From assembly GCF_900110485.1 (NCBI RefSeq), contig NZ_FODY01000015.1:1-64000 (forward strand): DNA of 64,000 nucleotides, written 5' to 3'. Both the position numbers and the translations under genes were made by a program. Of the stretch, positions 26,442 to 35,463 are shown piece after piece (position 1 is the stretch's first letter; each line of letters opens with the position of its first letter). Below the pieces are notes generated by a model. The model was not told the origin of the DNA and ran no database searches. It was given only the letters and a program-made list of their open reading frames with translations. This DNA comes from Propionispora vibrioides (GTDB lineage: Bacteria; Bacillota; Negativicutes; Propionisporales; Propionisporaceae).

Positions 26442-26657
26442 ATGATTATAGTGAGAAAAGCACTTTCCGCGTTATGTTCCGTATGCGATATAGAAATGAT
26501 CAATATGGGCAATAACCAAACACATCTTTTCGTTTGCCCCAAGTGTCAAAAAAATCTGGGTCCATTCACCGATATATACATTAATCAGGAACAATTAGAC
26601 ATGCGGTATAAACTGGAAAAGGCTGTCATGTATCTTCGGAAGATGAATAATAAATAG
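26442..26657 (+). CDS. Small zinc-ribbon-like protein
   Basis: The 71-residue protein has two cysteine pairs, CSVC (12-15) and CPKC (32-35), spaced as in zinc ribbons, and a helical C-terminus (LDMRYKLEKAVMYLRKMNNK). ATG 26442 has only a weak purine stretch upstream; the GTG nine bases later is an alternative start. The function is unknown. A second small CxxC/CxxC protein with a different sequence lies at 41.5 kb. Confidence 0.6.
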   Translation: MIIVRKALSALCSVCDIEMINMGNNQTHLFVCPKCQKNLGPFTDIYINQEQLDMRYKLEKAVMYLRKMNNK

Positions 26658-26722
26658 CATATACTAATTAGGCAATAATTACCTTTGGGAGCAGCCATAT
26701 ATTTGGCTCCCAGAGGTAAGAC

Positions 26723-26761
26723 AAACCCGGTTTCCAGCCTCGAAGGCTGGAAACCGGGTTT
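26723..26761. terminator. 18-base perfect hairpin between convergent genes
   Basis: AAACCCGGTTTCCAGCCT (26723-26740) pairs without a mismatch with 26744-26761, leaving a CGA loop. No T-run follows on either strand. It probably terminates or protects both convergent transcripts. Confidence 0.6.
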
Positions 26762-26814
26762 CATATTACATAACACTGATTTCTCTTTTCATTCATAAGA
26801 ACCGCTCTTTTTTT

Positions 26815-27774
26815 CTATTGCTCCATATAGGAAAGCGCTTTGGTGCGCACTTGAGACAATTCGCAATATAAGTTTTTGCCGGGACATAAAGTTGCGTTCA
26901 AGTCCCGGTGGCCACGCACACTGCGATTATCCGGGGAAAGCTGATAGATGTGGCTTAAAGCTGCTATCAGCCTGGCCGCCCGGTCAAGCTGAACATCGGT
27001 AGGTACAATTTCTTCAAAGTTGCCGTCCAGCACGATGCCAATAGAGGATTGGTTAAAGCCATAGGTATGGGCCCCTACGGTATCTCTGGGCCGCCCCCGC
27101 TCTATCGTGCCGTCTTGGTGGACGACGTAATGGTAACCAATCCCCGACCAGCCGTTGCGCAAGTGAAAGCGGTGGATTTCTGCCGCCGACTCGGCGGCGG
27201 TGCCCATGCCAACATGGTGAATCACAATCAAATCAGTGACTTCCCGGGTCGCCAGAGGACCAAAGGCCAGATTAGCTTCCTGAATGTCTAAATCTCTTTC
27301 TTTAATAGCCGTCGGACCACTGAAGTTTCCCGCGTCAATCCGCAGCCGGCTCCTGCCGGCGCGAAGCACCGACGGAATCAGGGAATACCGCAGTTCCGGC
27401 AAAACAGCTTGGTTCCTGGCAATCAACCGGACAGAGCAATCCTGCGAATTGACTGCTTTTACTTCCACCTGCTTAATGTATGGATTGTCATACTTCATTG
27501 CCCCGGCTAAATCACCGGGCCGGCAGTTTTTTATCAAAAACAGGAAGCCAACGGAAGCCTGCTGCGGAATAATTTCGGGAATACTCGAGATCAACAGCTC
27601 AAACCGGAAATAATTCTGGTTGCTGCCCGCCGGGTTCTCCAGCTCAGCCTGGACACTTAACAGCTTAGCCGGCTGTTCTTTAGCCAGAACCGAGTATATA
27701 TCCAACAAATTTTGTCCGAACCAAAGGGCCGAACATGCACCAAAAGTACTTTGCAGAAAACTTCTCCGATTCAT
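26815..27774 (-). CDS. Exported N-acetylmuramoyl-L-alanine amidase (PGRP/amidase-2 type)
   Basis: The 319-residue protein starts MNRRSFLQSTFGACSALWFG, a twin-arginine-like export signal. A middle region of unknown fold (about 40-165) precedes an amidase-2 domain with zinc ligands in VIHHVG and in the RGHRDLNATLCPGK segment, plus GYHYVVHQDGTIERGRP. It should cleave the amide bond between muramic acid and the stem peptide outside the membrane. GGTGG precedes ATG 27774. It stands alone and is separated from the small zinc-ribbon gene by the perfect hairpin. Confidence 0.85.
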   Translation of the reverse strand: MNRRSFLQSTFGACSALWFGQNLLDIYSVLAKEQPAKLLSVQAELENPAGSNQNYFRFELLISSIPEIIPQQASVGFLFLIKNCRPGDLAGAMKYDNPYIKQVEVKAVNSQDCSVRLIARNQAVLPELRYSLIPSVLRAGRSRLRIDAGNFSGPTAIKERDLDIQEANLAFGPLATREVTDLIVIHHVGMGTAAESAAEIHRFHLRNGWSGIGYHYVVHQDGTIERGRPRDTVGAHTYGFNQSSIGIVLDGNFEEIVPTDVQLDRAARLIAALSHIYQLSPDNRSVRGHRDLNATLCPGKNLYCELSQVRTKALSYMEQ

Positions 27775-27880
27775 CTAATAAACCACCAATTCTATGTTAC
27801 TTTATTCCATTCTATTTCGCTCTGATTTCCCATATCCCTGTCAGCGCACAGGTGGTAAAGAATGGTAATACAACACAAAA

Positions 27881-27914
27881 AATAACCGCTGATACAGCAT
27901 GATCAACGGTTATT
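27881..27914 (-). terminator. Terminator of the methyltransferase gene
   Basis: AATAACCG (27881-27888) pairs with CGGTTATT (27907-27914), eight bases beyond the stop codon, with a T-rich run following on the minus strand. Confidence 0.7.
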
Positions 27915-27922
27915 GGTCACTG

Positions 27923-28573
27923 CTAACAGGGTAGACGACGAATCACGGCAAACCACATTTTGGGTCCCCCTGCCGGAAAGGCTTCGGAATGTTCAGCCAG
28001 AAATGCCGGATTGATTTCGCCAACGACTTGCCGTATCGACTCAACCTCCCAGCCATCCGCAAAAACATCGGACAACGCCTGCCTGGAAATGCCCCCTTCC
28101 GGAGCCTCTTCCGTAAAGCTCAATAAGAAAAGTCTTCCGCCCGGCTTTAACACATGGGCCAATCCCTGCACATACAGTTTTTGCTCCTGCTTCTGTTCTG
28201 CTCCCGTATATACATGAAACAGGCCACTGTCAATCACGCTGGAAAAACGTTCGTCCCAACTGACCAGAGTCATTGCGTCTTTCACCAGAAAGCGTACGGA
28301 CAAATCCTTGCCGGCAGCCTTTGCCTGAGCCAGTTGAATCGCTTTTTCCACAAAATCAATCCCGGTAACATCATGTCCCTTAGCTGCAAAGAAGATTGAC
28401 GTACTGCCAGTACCGCAGCCAACATCAAGCACCGGGCTTTCGATTTGGTCGCTCACCGTTAAAAAAGGCGTCTGGGGTCTGCCAATGTCCCAGGGAGGAG
28501 CCGCCTGATAGTGTTCCACAAAGCCTTCATGGGCTGAACTATAGTTTTTCATTGACGCCGGATCGTATTTCAT
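27923..28573 (-). CDS. Class I SAM-dependent methyltransferase
   Basis: In 216 residues the Rossmann-like methyltransferase motif I is VLDVGCGTGSTSIFFAAKGH and motif II is VTGIDFVEKAIQLAQ. HVLKPGGRLFLLSF follows later. The pattern resembles thiopurine S-methyltransferase-like and UbiE-like small-molecule methyltransferases; the substrate is unknown. It is 53 bases downstream of the MarR-family gene and likely in one operon with it, which would place it under that regulator's control. Confidence 0.85.
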   Translation of the reverse strand: MKYDPASMKNYSSAHEGFVEHYQAAPPWDIGRPQTPFLTVSDQIESPVLDVGCGTGSTSIFFAAKGHDVTGIDFVEKAIQLAQAKAAGKDLSVRFLVKDAMTLVSWDERFSSVIDSGLFHVYTGAEQKQEQKLYVQGLAHVLKPGGRLFLLSFTEEAPEGGISRQALSDVFADGWEVESIRQVVGEINPAFLAEHSEAFPAGGPKMWFAVIRRLPC

Positions 28574-28626
28574 ACTTTCTTCACTCCTTCACAAAGTAAT
28601 TGCTGAAAGAAAAATAAATCAGTCTG

Positions 28627-29166
28627 TTAAAACCGTTCTCCCGGCCATTCACCGGGCCTTCTATGGCGGCTATCCCACTCATGAGGGTGTGGCCGATGCC
28701 CAAAGAAGTCCCCTGGCTCACCGGCAACTGTTTTTTGCAGCGCAGCAATGACACGCTCCAGATAACCGGCCAGTACTTCCTGTTCCTCCTGGTTTAAGCA
28801 CTGAAACATATCGTCGGCAGCAAGCTCTCTGGCCCGTCGTTCCTCGCTCGCCGCAGCGGCTGCCGCTCCTTCGGCGGTTAACTGAATTTCCATGGCCCGC
28901 CGGTCTTCAGCGGAAGGTGTCCGTCTAATATAACCATTCGACTCCAACTTAGCCAGCAGCTCTCCCATCGATTGCGGTCTTATACCAAGCAAATAAGAAA
29001 GTTTCTTTTGACTCATTTCCGGCTGCAGCTTAAGCAACGCCAAAATTCTGCCCTGGCCACGAAACGGGTCATGCTGCTGACTGGCTCCCATTTGATGATG
29101 CTTCTGCATAAACAGGCGGCTAAGCAGGATAAACTTTTCCGTCAAATTATAGCTTGTTTCTTCCAT
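28627..29166 (-). CDS. MarR-family transcriptional regulator
   Basis: About 179 residues with the MarR winged helix (MSQKKLSYLLGIRPQSMGEL, ESNGYIRRTPSAEDRRAMEI). The C-terminal tail is unusually rich in His, Pro and Arg (DFFGHRPHPHEWDSRHRRPG), which could bind metal. The frame is open to 29184, but AAAGG is best spaced for ATG 29166. Two TAAGGTACCTTA-type palindromes just upstream are its probable operators. It likely represses itself and the methyltransferase gene. Confidence 0.85.
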   Translation of the reverse strand: MEETSYNLTEKFILLSRLFMQKHHQMGASQQHDPFRGQGRILALLKLQPEMSQKKLSYLLGIRPQSMGELLAKLESNGYIRRTPSAEDRRAMEIQLTAEGAAAAAASEERRARELAADDMFQCLNQEEQEVLAGYLERVIAALQKTVAGEPGDFFGHRPHPHEWDSRHRRPGEWPGERF

Positions 29167-29191
29167 TGTACTCATCCTTTTCAAATTTTAT

Positions 29192-29225
29192 TAAGGTACC
29201 TTATCTATATAGTACAGGTACCTTA
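29192..29225. promoter_or_regulatory. Tandem operator of the MarR-family gene
   Basis: TAAGGTACCTTA (29192-29203, perfect palindrome) and AGGTACCTTA (29216-29225) have centres 23 bases apart, immediately upstream of the regulator. Confidence 0.7.
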
Positions 29226-29279
29226 ATAAAATGTCAAGATGTTATTTAGCTGACAAGTATCCCTCTTCTTTCCAGCAAG

Positions 29280-29318
29280 AATGCCGTCACCTGAGCTCAG
29301 GGCAGCGGTGACGGCATT
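29280..29318. terminator. Hairpin between oleate hydratase and MarR-family regions
   Basis: A 12-base perfect stem (29280-29291 with 29307-29318) lies about 80 bases beyond the oleate hydratase stop codon. There is no clear T-run. Confidence 0.45.
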
Positions 29319-29399
29319 GGTTGTACCATTATTCCTGTGTTTTTGCTTTCTTACCCGACGAAGAAATCCCATGTTATACCGGCAGGGTTGAACCACCAG

Positions 29400-31169
29400 C
29401 TAGATCAAACGGTATTTTCTAAGCAGTTCTTCCAGCACCGTACCCGAGATTTTTCGCAGCATTTTTTTCTCCATTACGTGCAATAAGAAAGGCAGCTTTA
29501 TGTCAGTCAGCTTTTTGCCGTCCATCATCTTAGACATCGCGTCCAGCAAGACCCGGATATCGTAGCAGGAACCAAAAACCTCCGGTACACCCCTATCCAC
29601 ATCCAGCAGCGTATACACTGCCTCCATGGCCGTCCGTACAGAATACTCGGTGGTAAACACGGTATCGCGCACCGTATCGGCAAACTGTCCGATAAAGGCA
29701 AAATTCACACTGCCCTCCGGTACCACCTTCGGCCGGTCCCCCGCCTTCCGGGGCATGAAAAAGGCAGTAATGTACGGCATCATACAGGGAATACAATGGG
29801 CCGAACGGGCTGCCAAATCGGCAATCTGCTGTTCCGGTACTCCCAGGTGGTACAGCCATTCCTCTACAATCTCCCTGCCGGTACATTCGCTCATCGGTTT
29901 TTTGATGTAATTGCCGGGAACATCGGTAAATAAGCCATAAAGCCAGATAACCAGTTGTTCTTTAGGCTGCTCCTTAAAGTGGGGCTGGCGGTTTAAGGTA
30001 TAGCTCATCAGCCAGTTTGAGTCCTTTACGGTAATAATCCCGCCGGTAACAACCCTGCCGCTAAAAGGATCACGCTTAGCGATTTTCTGAATATACGGAG
30101 GAATCCGGTCATCGAGAGTGGTAATGGTGGCCGATTCCCAGTTGGTGGCTTTTATATCGGTGCAAAAGGTATCGGGGTTTCCAAACGCCGGGTCTTGCCG
30201 GGCAATACGGCGCCAAAGTTCCCAACAGCCGCCGGTGTCTGTATTCAACCTGGGCGCATAGTGATCATCACCATAGGTGGAGTTTTCCGTACAGCTCCCG
30301 TTAGTAATAAAGACCAGATCATTTTCCGTCAATTCGATGACTTCTTCCCGGTCATCACGCTGGTAGAGAATTTTACCGGCCGTCTTTTTGCTGCCGCGAA
30401 TATCAAAAATTACATTGATGACTCTGCTGTTATAGTGAAACTGCACCCCATGAGCGGTAAGATAGGAAACCAACGGGCGGATTAACGATTCATACTGGTT
30501 GTATTTCGTGAACTTCAAGGCCGAGAAGTCGGGAAGGCCACCGATATGATGAATAAAACGCTGGAGGTATAGCTTCATTTCCAAGGCACTGTGCCACTCT
30601 TCAAAAGCAAACATGGTCCGCCAATAGAGCCAGAAATGAGAGCTAAAGAATTCGTCCGTAAAAACGTCGCATATCTTCAAATCGTACAAATCCTCGTCGC
30701 TGGTCATAAAGACTTTCATAATTTCCAGAGCAGCCTTTTCACTTAAGCCGAATTTCCCGTCCGTATGAGCATCCTGTCCGCGTTTTTCCGTCACTCGCAT
30801 GAGCGAATAATTAGGGTCTCGCTTATTCAGCCAATAAAACTCATCCAACACCGATATGCCTTCCGTCTCCAGCGAGGGGACCGACCGGAACAGGTCCCAC
30901 AGGCATTCAAAATGATTCTCCATCTCACGGCCGCCGCGGATGATAAACCCTTTCTGGCTGTCATGAATTCCGTCACAGGCACCGCCGGCAATCGGAAGCT
31001 CTTCCAGAATATGAATACGATCCCCCTGCATCTGTCCGTCCCGAATCAAAAAGCAGGCGGCCGCCAAAGAAGCCAACCCGGAACCGACAAGATAGGCCGA
31101 CTTATTGTCCACACCCACCGGTTTCTGCGGCCGGGCAAAAGCCTCATAATTTCCACTGCTATAGTACAA
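29400..31169 (-). CDS. ohyA: Oleate hydratase (myosin-cross-reactive antigen family)
   Basis: The 589-residue protein has an N-terminal FAD-binding [17 protein letters not shown] motif, then [17 protein letters not shown] and [20 protein letters not shown], hallmark segments of FAD-dependent fatty-acid hydratases. The length is typical. It adds water to the cis-9 double bond of oleate and similar fatty acids, a detoxification step in Gram-positive bacteria. It starts with TTG 31169, preceded by AAGGATG. A palindrome at 31191-31209 may be an operator. The gene appears monocistronic. Confidence 0.9.
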   Translation of the reverse strand: MYYSSGNYEAFARPQKPVGVDNKSAYLVGSGLASLAAACFLIRDGQMQGDRIHILEELPIAGGACDGIHDSQKGFIIRGGREMENHFECLWDLFRSVPSLETEGISVLDEFYWLNKRDPNYSLMRVTEKRGQDAHTDGKFGLSEKAALEIMKVFMTSDEDLYDLKICDVFTDEFFSSHFWLYWRTMFAFEEWHSALEMKLYLQRFIHHIGGLPDFSALKFTKYNQYESLIRPLVSYLTAHGVQFHYNSRVINVIFDIRGSKKTAGKILYQRDDREEVIELTENDLVFITNGSCTENSTYGDDHYAPRLNTDTGGCWELWRRIARQDPAFGNPDTFCTDIKATNWESATITTLDDRIPPYIQKIAKRDPFSGRVVTGGIITVKDSNWLMSYTLNRQPHFKEQPKEQLVIWLYGLFTDVPGNYIKKPMSECTGREIVEEWLYHLGVPEQQIADLAARSAHCIPCMMPYITAFFMPRKAGDRPKVVPEGSVNFAFIGQFADTVRDTVFTTEYSVRTAMEAVYTLLDVDRGVPEVFGSCYDIRVLLDAMSKMMDGKKLTDIKLPFLLHVMEKKMLRKISGTVLEELLRKYRLI

Positions 31170-31190
31170 GCTTCATCCTTCCCTTCTTCG

Positions 31191-31209
31191 TTCACTCAAA
31201 GTGAGTCAA
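31191..31209. promoter_or_regulatory. Operator-like palindrome upstream of oleate hydratase
   Basis: Two 9-base arms related as TTsACTCAm around a central A lie 22 bases above the TTG start. A fatty-acid-responsive repressor of the TetR or GntR type is possible but none is adjacent. The rest of 31210-31445 shows nothing recognisable. Confidence 0.4.
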
Positions 31210-31445
31210 CAGTTTTAGCACGGCCAAACAAAAAACTCCTGCGTAACACGGTCTGGGAATAAACCGGAAATCCATTACTATTGCGCCGGACTATCTTTTT
31301 TTGCGCAAGACAGCCTTTGCTACTGGTCATTATGTGCAGTTTAAGGAAAAATATTTAACCCTATTACAGGAACCCCCGCACCGTACTATTTTTAGCCGCT
31401 CCGCCCCTAAGGACAAGGATCTGATTCCTGCCCACCAATAAAATC

Positions 31446-31489
31446 AAATAACTCCCGCCGGATTTTTTAAAGTCCAGCAGGAGTTATTT
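31446..31489 (-). terminator. Terminator of the second HxlR-family gene
   Basis: AAATAACTCC (31446-31455) pairs with GGAGTTATTT (31480-31489), ten bases beyond the stop codon. Confidence 0.65.
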
Positions 31490-31498
31490 CCCCGATAC

Positions 31499-31852
31499 CT
31501 ATTCTGCCTGTACAAACCGCTCCGGATAGGTCCAGCCGCATTGTTTGCCCCAGGTTTCCAAAACGTCAAACACCGGCAGCAGTCCCTTGCCCAGCTCGGT
31601 CAACGAGTATTCAACCCTTGGCGGTATTTCGTTGTACTGATGCCTGTTAATAACACCGGCTTCCTCCAGTTCCTGCAAGGTCTGAGCCAGCATAACATTG
31701 GAGATACCGTTTAGCTGACGCCGCAGCTCATTGAACCGGACCACCTCCTGTTTGGCTACTTGCCAGATGACATGCATCTTCCATTTTCCACTTAATAATT
31801 CGATGGTATATTCAATGGGACAGGGTATCGACGAGAGTTCACGTCTTTTCAT
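31499..31852 (-). CDS. HxlR-family transcriptional regulator (second)
   Basis: The 117-residue winged-helix protein has CPIEYTIELLSGKWKMHVIW, FNELRRQLNGISNVMLAQTL and EIPPRVEYSLTELGKGLLPV, clearly related to the HxlR protein at 7.5 kb. The cysteine in CPIEY is conserved and could sense reactive electrophiles. GGAGG precedes ATG 31852. It is divergent from the NmrA-like gene, and an inverted repeat in the shared promoter region is its probable binding site. Confidence 0.9.
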   Translation of the reverse strand: MKRRELSSIPCPIEYTIELLSGKWKMHVIWQVAKQEVVRFNELRRQLNGISNVMLAQTLQELEEAGVINRHQYNEIPPRVEYSLTELGKGLLPVFDVLETWGKQCGWTYPERFVQAE

Positions 31853-31879
31853 AATAACCTCCGCTCAATAATCTACAGT

Positions 31880-31909
31880 AAGTTTTTATTAAGTATGTAA
31901 TAAAAACTT
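31880..31909. promoter_or_regulatory. HxlR-type operator between divergent genes
   Basis: AAGTTTTTATTA (31880-31891) and its exact complement (31898-31909) are separated by six bases, inside the 137-base divergent promoter region. Confidence 0.7.
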
Positions 31910-31989
31910 TAGTACTTGTTTATTTCTTAGTGCCATGCTAGTATTATAGCCAATTAGACATATATTGTAAATAGGAGGAGTTGGTTATT

Positions 31990-32631
31990 ATGAAAATTGC
32001 GTTAATCGGAGCCACAGGCTTTGTCGGTTCTAAACTGGTCGGTGAAGCGCTCGCCCGAGGCCATCAGGTGACGGCCATCAGCCGGGACACCAGCAAATTG
32101 ACCCGCCAGGACGAAAAACTGATCCCCGTCTCGCTGGATATCAACGATACCGGCGCGCTGACCGCTTTATTCAAGCAGCAGGATGCTGTCATCAGCGCGT
32201 TTAACTCGGGCTGGAAAAACCCCCATCTGTATGAGGATTATAAGAAAGGCTACGCGTCCATTCTGGCGGCGGCCAAAAGCTCCGGAGTAAAGCGCATTCT
32301 GATTGTGGGCGGCGCGGCAAGCTTGATCCTTCCCTCCGGCGAGAAGGTATATGACGTACATATCCCGGAAGACTTTAAAACAGCGGTCCGGGGCCCAATG
32401 GAACTGCTGGAAGAACTGCGTCAGGAAAAGGAACTGAACTGGACCTTTATCAGCCCGGCGCCCAATTTGACCGCCGGCGACAAGACCGGACACTTCCGGC
32501 TTGGTAAAGACAATCCGGTCACCGATGAAAAAGGGGAAAGCCATATTTCGGTAGGTGATTTGGCTGTCGCCATCCTGGATGAAATAGAAACGCCGCAATT
32601 TATCCGTCAGCGCTTTACCGCCGGCTATTAA
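31990..32631 (+). CDS. NAD(P)H-binding NmrA-like oxidoreductase family protein
   Basis: The 213-residue Rossmann protein starts MKIALIGATGFVGSKLVGEA, with the GATGFVG dinucleotide-binding motif, and contains VKRILIVGGAASL and WTFISPAPNL. This is the atypical SDR group related to NmrA and YwnB/YhfK. It may be a sensor or a quinone or flavin reductase; no reaction can be assigned. AGGAGG is well spaced for ATG 31990. It is controlled most likely by the divergent HxlR-family protein, a pairing common in Firmicutes. Confidence 0.85.
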   Translation: MKIALIGATGFVGSKLVGEALARGHQVTAISRDTSKLTRQDEKLIPVSLDINDTGALTALFKQQDAVISAFNSGWKNPHLYEDYKKGYASILAAAKSSGVKRILIVGGAASLILPSGEKVYDVHIPEDFKTAVRGPMELLEELRQEKELNWTFISPAPNLTAGDKTGHFRLGKDNPVTDEKGESHISVGDLAVAILDEIETPQFIRQRFTAGY

Positions 32632-32653
32632 AAGACGCGGCAGGTCTGTAACA

Positions 32654-32694
32654 ACGAATCCCTCAGTCATAGCAGCTATGGCTGGGGGATTCGT
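32654..32694. terminator. Long hairpin between convergent genes
   Basis: A 19-base stem with a few G-U pairs (32654-32672 with 32676-32694) and a three-base loop lies between the NmrA-like gene and the convergent phosphatase gene. Confidence 0.6.
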
Positions 32695-32701
32695 CCTGTA
32701 C

Positions 32702-33988
32702 TTAGTTAGATACTTCTGCCAGTTGGCCTTTGGTGATACGCCACGTATCAATCAGGCTGCCGCTTTGCTTAAACGCTTTGACTGTCAGGGAATTGCTCTC
32801 TTCTTCCACGGTTAAATAGTTAGGCTCGTCCTGGGGGTTGTAGAAAAAATCGTTCCACTCGCGGGCGATGGAATCAGCATAGGTTTTACTGCCGCTGCGG
32901 CCGGTGGCAACATAGATGGTGCCCTGGGACGGACTGTCCGCCGGTGTACCGCCAAACAGCGGCGGCGTATGAGCATACACATGATCATGGGCGGTAAAAA
33001 CCAGATCGGCATGGTATTGCTCGATAATCGGGGCAAAGGCTGCTTTTATGGCCTCATTGCCTGCTGCTTTATTGTTATAAGGCGCCCGGTGCAAAAAGAC
33101 CAGTTTCCATTTTTGCTGTGCAGCAGCCAGATCCTGTTCCAGCCATCGCTTCTGCTGCTCCAGCATGTCCGGCACAAAACGTCCTTCCTCGCCAATCTGG
33201 GTATCCAGCATCACAAAATGGATATCACCGTAGTCAAAGGAATACACCTGTCCCTTCAGTCCCGCCGGTCCATTTAACGGCAGCTTGAACTGGGCGGTAA
33301 ACAAAGCCGGCATGGCAAGCTTTCCCCCCGGTCCATAGGTTTCGTGATTGCCCACCAGCGGCATGCAGGGTATATTCTCTAACACTCCCTGGCTCGCGTT
33401 GAACCAGGCATCCCACTGGCCATAATCTTGCCCCACATCAACCAGATCGCCCATATTGATAAAAAAGGCAGCGTCCTGATTCGCCTGATAGGCCTGCTGC
33501 AGGGTGGTGCGCCAGGTATTGTAGTTAATGCTTTGGGAGTCGCCGAAGATCATAAACTTCAGCCGCTGAGGCCTGTCCGGTGCCGTAGTAAACTGATACG
33601 GTTCACTCCAGGCTCCTTCACGGCCTACGCGATAGGCATAACTGCTGCCCGGGTCCAGTCCGGTAAGCGTGACCGTATGGATGGTAAGCGTTCCCCAATT
33701 ACTGTCCACCCGCTCCACCTGGGCCGGCAGTGTCTGCCGTTCTTCCGTTTTTCCCGGCAGGACGGCCCAGTACTGCACCTGCCCGTCCTGTGTCAGGGCA
33801 TCGGTTTTCCAGGCAATCGTCTGGGTTGTGCGTGGATCACCGGCCCAGGTAAGCGTAATATGGCTTGGCAAGTCTGCCGCCGCTGCCATTTGGCTGGGAA
33901 ATGCAACGCTGGCGACCAAGGCTGCCAGCAGCCCTGCCAAAAAAGCAAAAATGGTTAATCCGTTCCACAGGCTCTTTACTCTTCTCAC
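32702..33988 (-). CDS. Secreted purple-acid-phosphatase-like metallophosphoesterase
   Basis: The 428-residue protein starts with a signal peptide (LTIFAFLAGLLAALVASVAF, cleavage after about AAA at 37). A fibronectin-like N-domain follows (LTWAGDPRTTQTIAWKTDAL), and then the metallophosphatase core. The core motifs are FGDSQ, NMGDLVDVGQDY, VGNHE and FTAHDHVYAH, which hold the dinuclear metal ligands. It should hydrolyse phosphate esters outside the cell. AGGGAGG precedes GTG 33988. It stands alone between the convergent NmrA-like gene and the MATE gene. Confidence 0.88.
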   Translation of the reverse strand: MRRVKSLWNGLTIFAFLAGLLAALVASVAFPSQMAAAADLPSHITLTWAGDPRTTQTIAWKTDALTQDGQVQYWAVLPGKTEERQTLPAQVERVDSNWGTLTIHTVTLTGLDPGSSYAYRVGREGAWSEPYQFTTAPDRPQRLKFMIFGDSQSINYNTWRTTLQQAYQANQDAAFFINMGDLVDVGQDYGQWDAWFNASQGVLENIPCMPLVGNHETYGPGGKLAMPALFTAQFKLPLNGPAGLKGQVYSFDYGDIHFVMLDTQIGEEGRFVPDMLEQQKRWLEQDLAAAQQKWKLVFLHRAPYNNKAAGNEAIKAAFAPIIEQYHADLVFTAHDHVYAHTPPLFGGTPADSPSQGTIYVATGRSGSKTYADSIAREWNDFFYNPQDEPNYLTVEEESNSLTVKAFKQSGSLIDTWRITKGQLAEVSN

Positions 33989-34073
33989 AATAAACCTCCC
34001 TAAGATATGTCTTCAAAATATCGGATAATCGGATAATTTGAAGACACGCCCCAAACTCCCCTAAACACGAATA

Positions 34074-35417
34074 CTAGCGCAGGTCCCGCTGAAGGTGCTC
34101 CTTGCCATGATTATAGATAAACAGCGCGGATAGGAACAAAGTACCCAACTCCGCCACAGGCACCGTCAGCCATATACCTGCCGTGCCCCAGATAAGCGGC
34201 AGCAGCAGCAGGCACACACCGATTCCCGCCATTCCCTTACTGACCGCAATGACAATGGCGTTCCGGGGCTGACAGATTGCTGTAAAATAGCCGGAAGCAA
34301 CAATGTTCAAACCGTTCACCAGGAAAGCGAAAGCGTATAGCTCAGCGCCATACACGGCAAAGGAAAACACCTGCTCATGCTTCGCATCAAGAAAAAGCAC
34401 GATAATATCTCCGGCAAAAGTGGAAATAACCGCAAACATTCCGACGCCAATCAGAAATGCCGCCAGGGCGGCCAGCTTTAACGCTTGTTTCACCCGCTCC
34501 ATACTGCCCCGGCCGTAGTTATAGCTAAATATCGCGCCAACTCCGTCCGCCAAGCCCAGCAAAATATTATTGGCCATAAACGATAAGTAGCTGATGGCCG
34601 TAAAGGCGGCAATGCCCATTTCCCCCACATAACGCAGCAGCGTAAGGTTGAACAGAAAGGTGGTTACGCCTGTACCGATTTCCGTCAAGCCCTCCGGTGA
34701 ACCGGTGGCAAGAATCTGATAAGCCAGGGCTTTACTGACCCTGCCCTGACGGAAATTCACCGCGGTCTTCCCCAGTACAAAGGGCAGTAACGCCAGCAGC
34801 AGAGCCACACTATAGCCCACTCCCATAGCCAGGGCGGCGCCCCGAATGCCCCAACCGGCCTGTACAATGAACAGGTAATTACAGGTCATATGGCTAAGCA
34901 CCGCCGTAGTCAACACCTGCATCGAATAAAGCGGTTTGCCCATGACCTTCAATACATAGTCCAAAACAAACATAACGCCCAGACAGGGCAAAAACCAGCC
35001 GGTGTAGTGGATGTAGGTGGCTGCCGGCATCAGCAGGGATTCGCTGGCTCCCAACAAGGCCGCTATGGGCTTGGTAAAACCGACGGCACCGGCGGCCAGC
35101 AGCCCCATGACGCCCAGCATCAAGCAGACAGCCGTCTTAAAGGTATCCGCCACCGCCCGGCTGTTTCCCTCGCCCAATTGCCGGCCGATCAGACTTTGCG
35201 CGCCAATACCGATAACCACCCCAACCGCAATGCTTATACTCAAAAAGGGCATAGCCAGCGTTACAGCGGCTAACCCCTCCACGCCGATATAGTGGCCGAC
35301 AAAAAAGCCGTCAATGATCGTATTGATTCCCAGAAATACCATGCCGGCCACCGAAGGAATCGTGTATTTTAAAAATAAAGTTGTTATTTTTTCCTGTTCC
35401 AGCCTGTTTTGCTGCAT
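34074..35417 (-). CDS. MATE-family multidrug efflux transporter
   Basis: About 447 residues with twelve predicted membrane spans and typical MATE segments in both halves (LFLKYTIPSVAGMVFLGINT, IDGFFVGHYIGVEGLAAVTL, GIGAQSLIGRQLGEGN; later GLADGVGAIFSYNYGRG). It exports cationic or other drugs in exchange for Na+ or H+. GAGGTGAT positions ATG 35417 rather than the GTG at 35426. It lies downstream of a MerR-family regulator on the same strand, a common arrangement for inducible drug exporters. Confidence 0.88.
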   Translation of the reverse strand: MQQNRLEQEKITTLFLKYTIPSVAGMVFLGINTIIDGFFVGHYIGVEGLAAVTLAMPFLSISIAVGVVIGIGAQSLIGRQLGEGNSRAVADTFKTAVCLMLGVMGLLAAGAVGFTKPIAALLGASESLLMPAATYIHYTGWFLPCLGVMFVLDYVLKVMGKPLYSMQVLTTAVLSHMTCNYLFIVQAGWGIRGAALAMGVGYSVALLLALLPFVLGKTAVNFRQGRVSKALAYQILATGSPEGLTEIGTGVTTFLFNLTLLRYVGEMGIAAFTAISYLSFMANNILLGLADGVGAIFSYNYGRGSMERVKQALKLAALAAFLIGVGMFAVISTFAGDIIVLFLDAKHEQVFSFAVYGAELYAFAFLVNGLNIVASGYFTAICQPRNAIVIAVSKGMAGIGVCLLLLPLIWGTAGIWLTVPVAELGTLFLSALFIYNHGKEHLQRDLR

Positions 35418-35463
35418 GGTTATCACCTCATCTACGATGATAAACCTTGGAGCAGCTCAAAGG

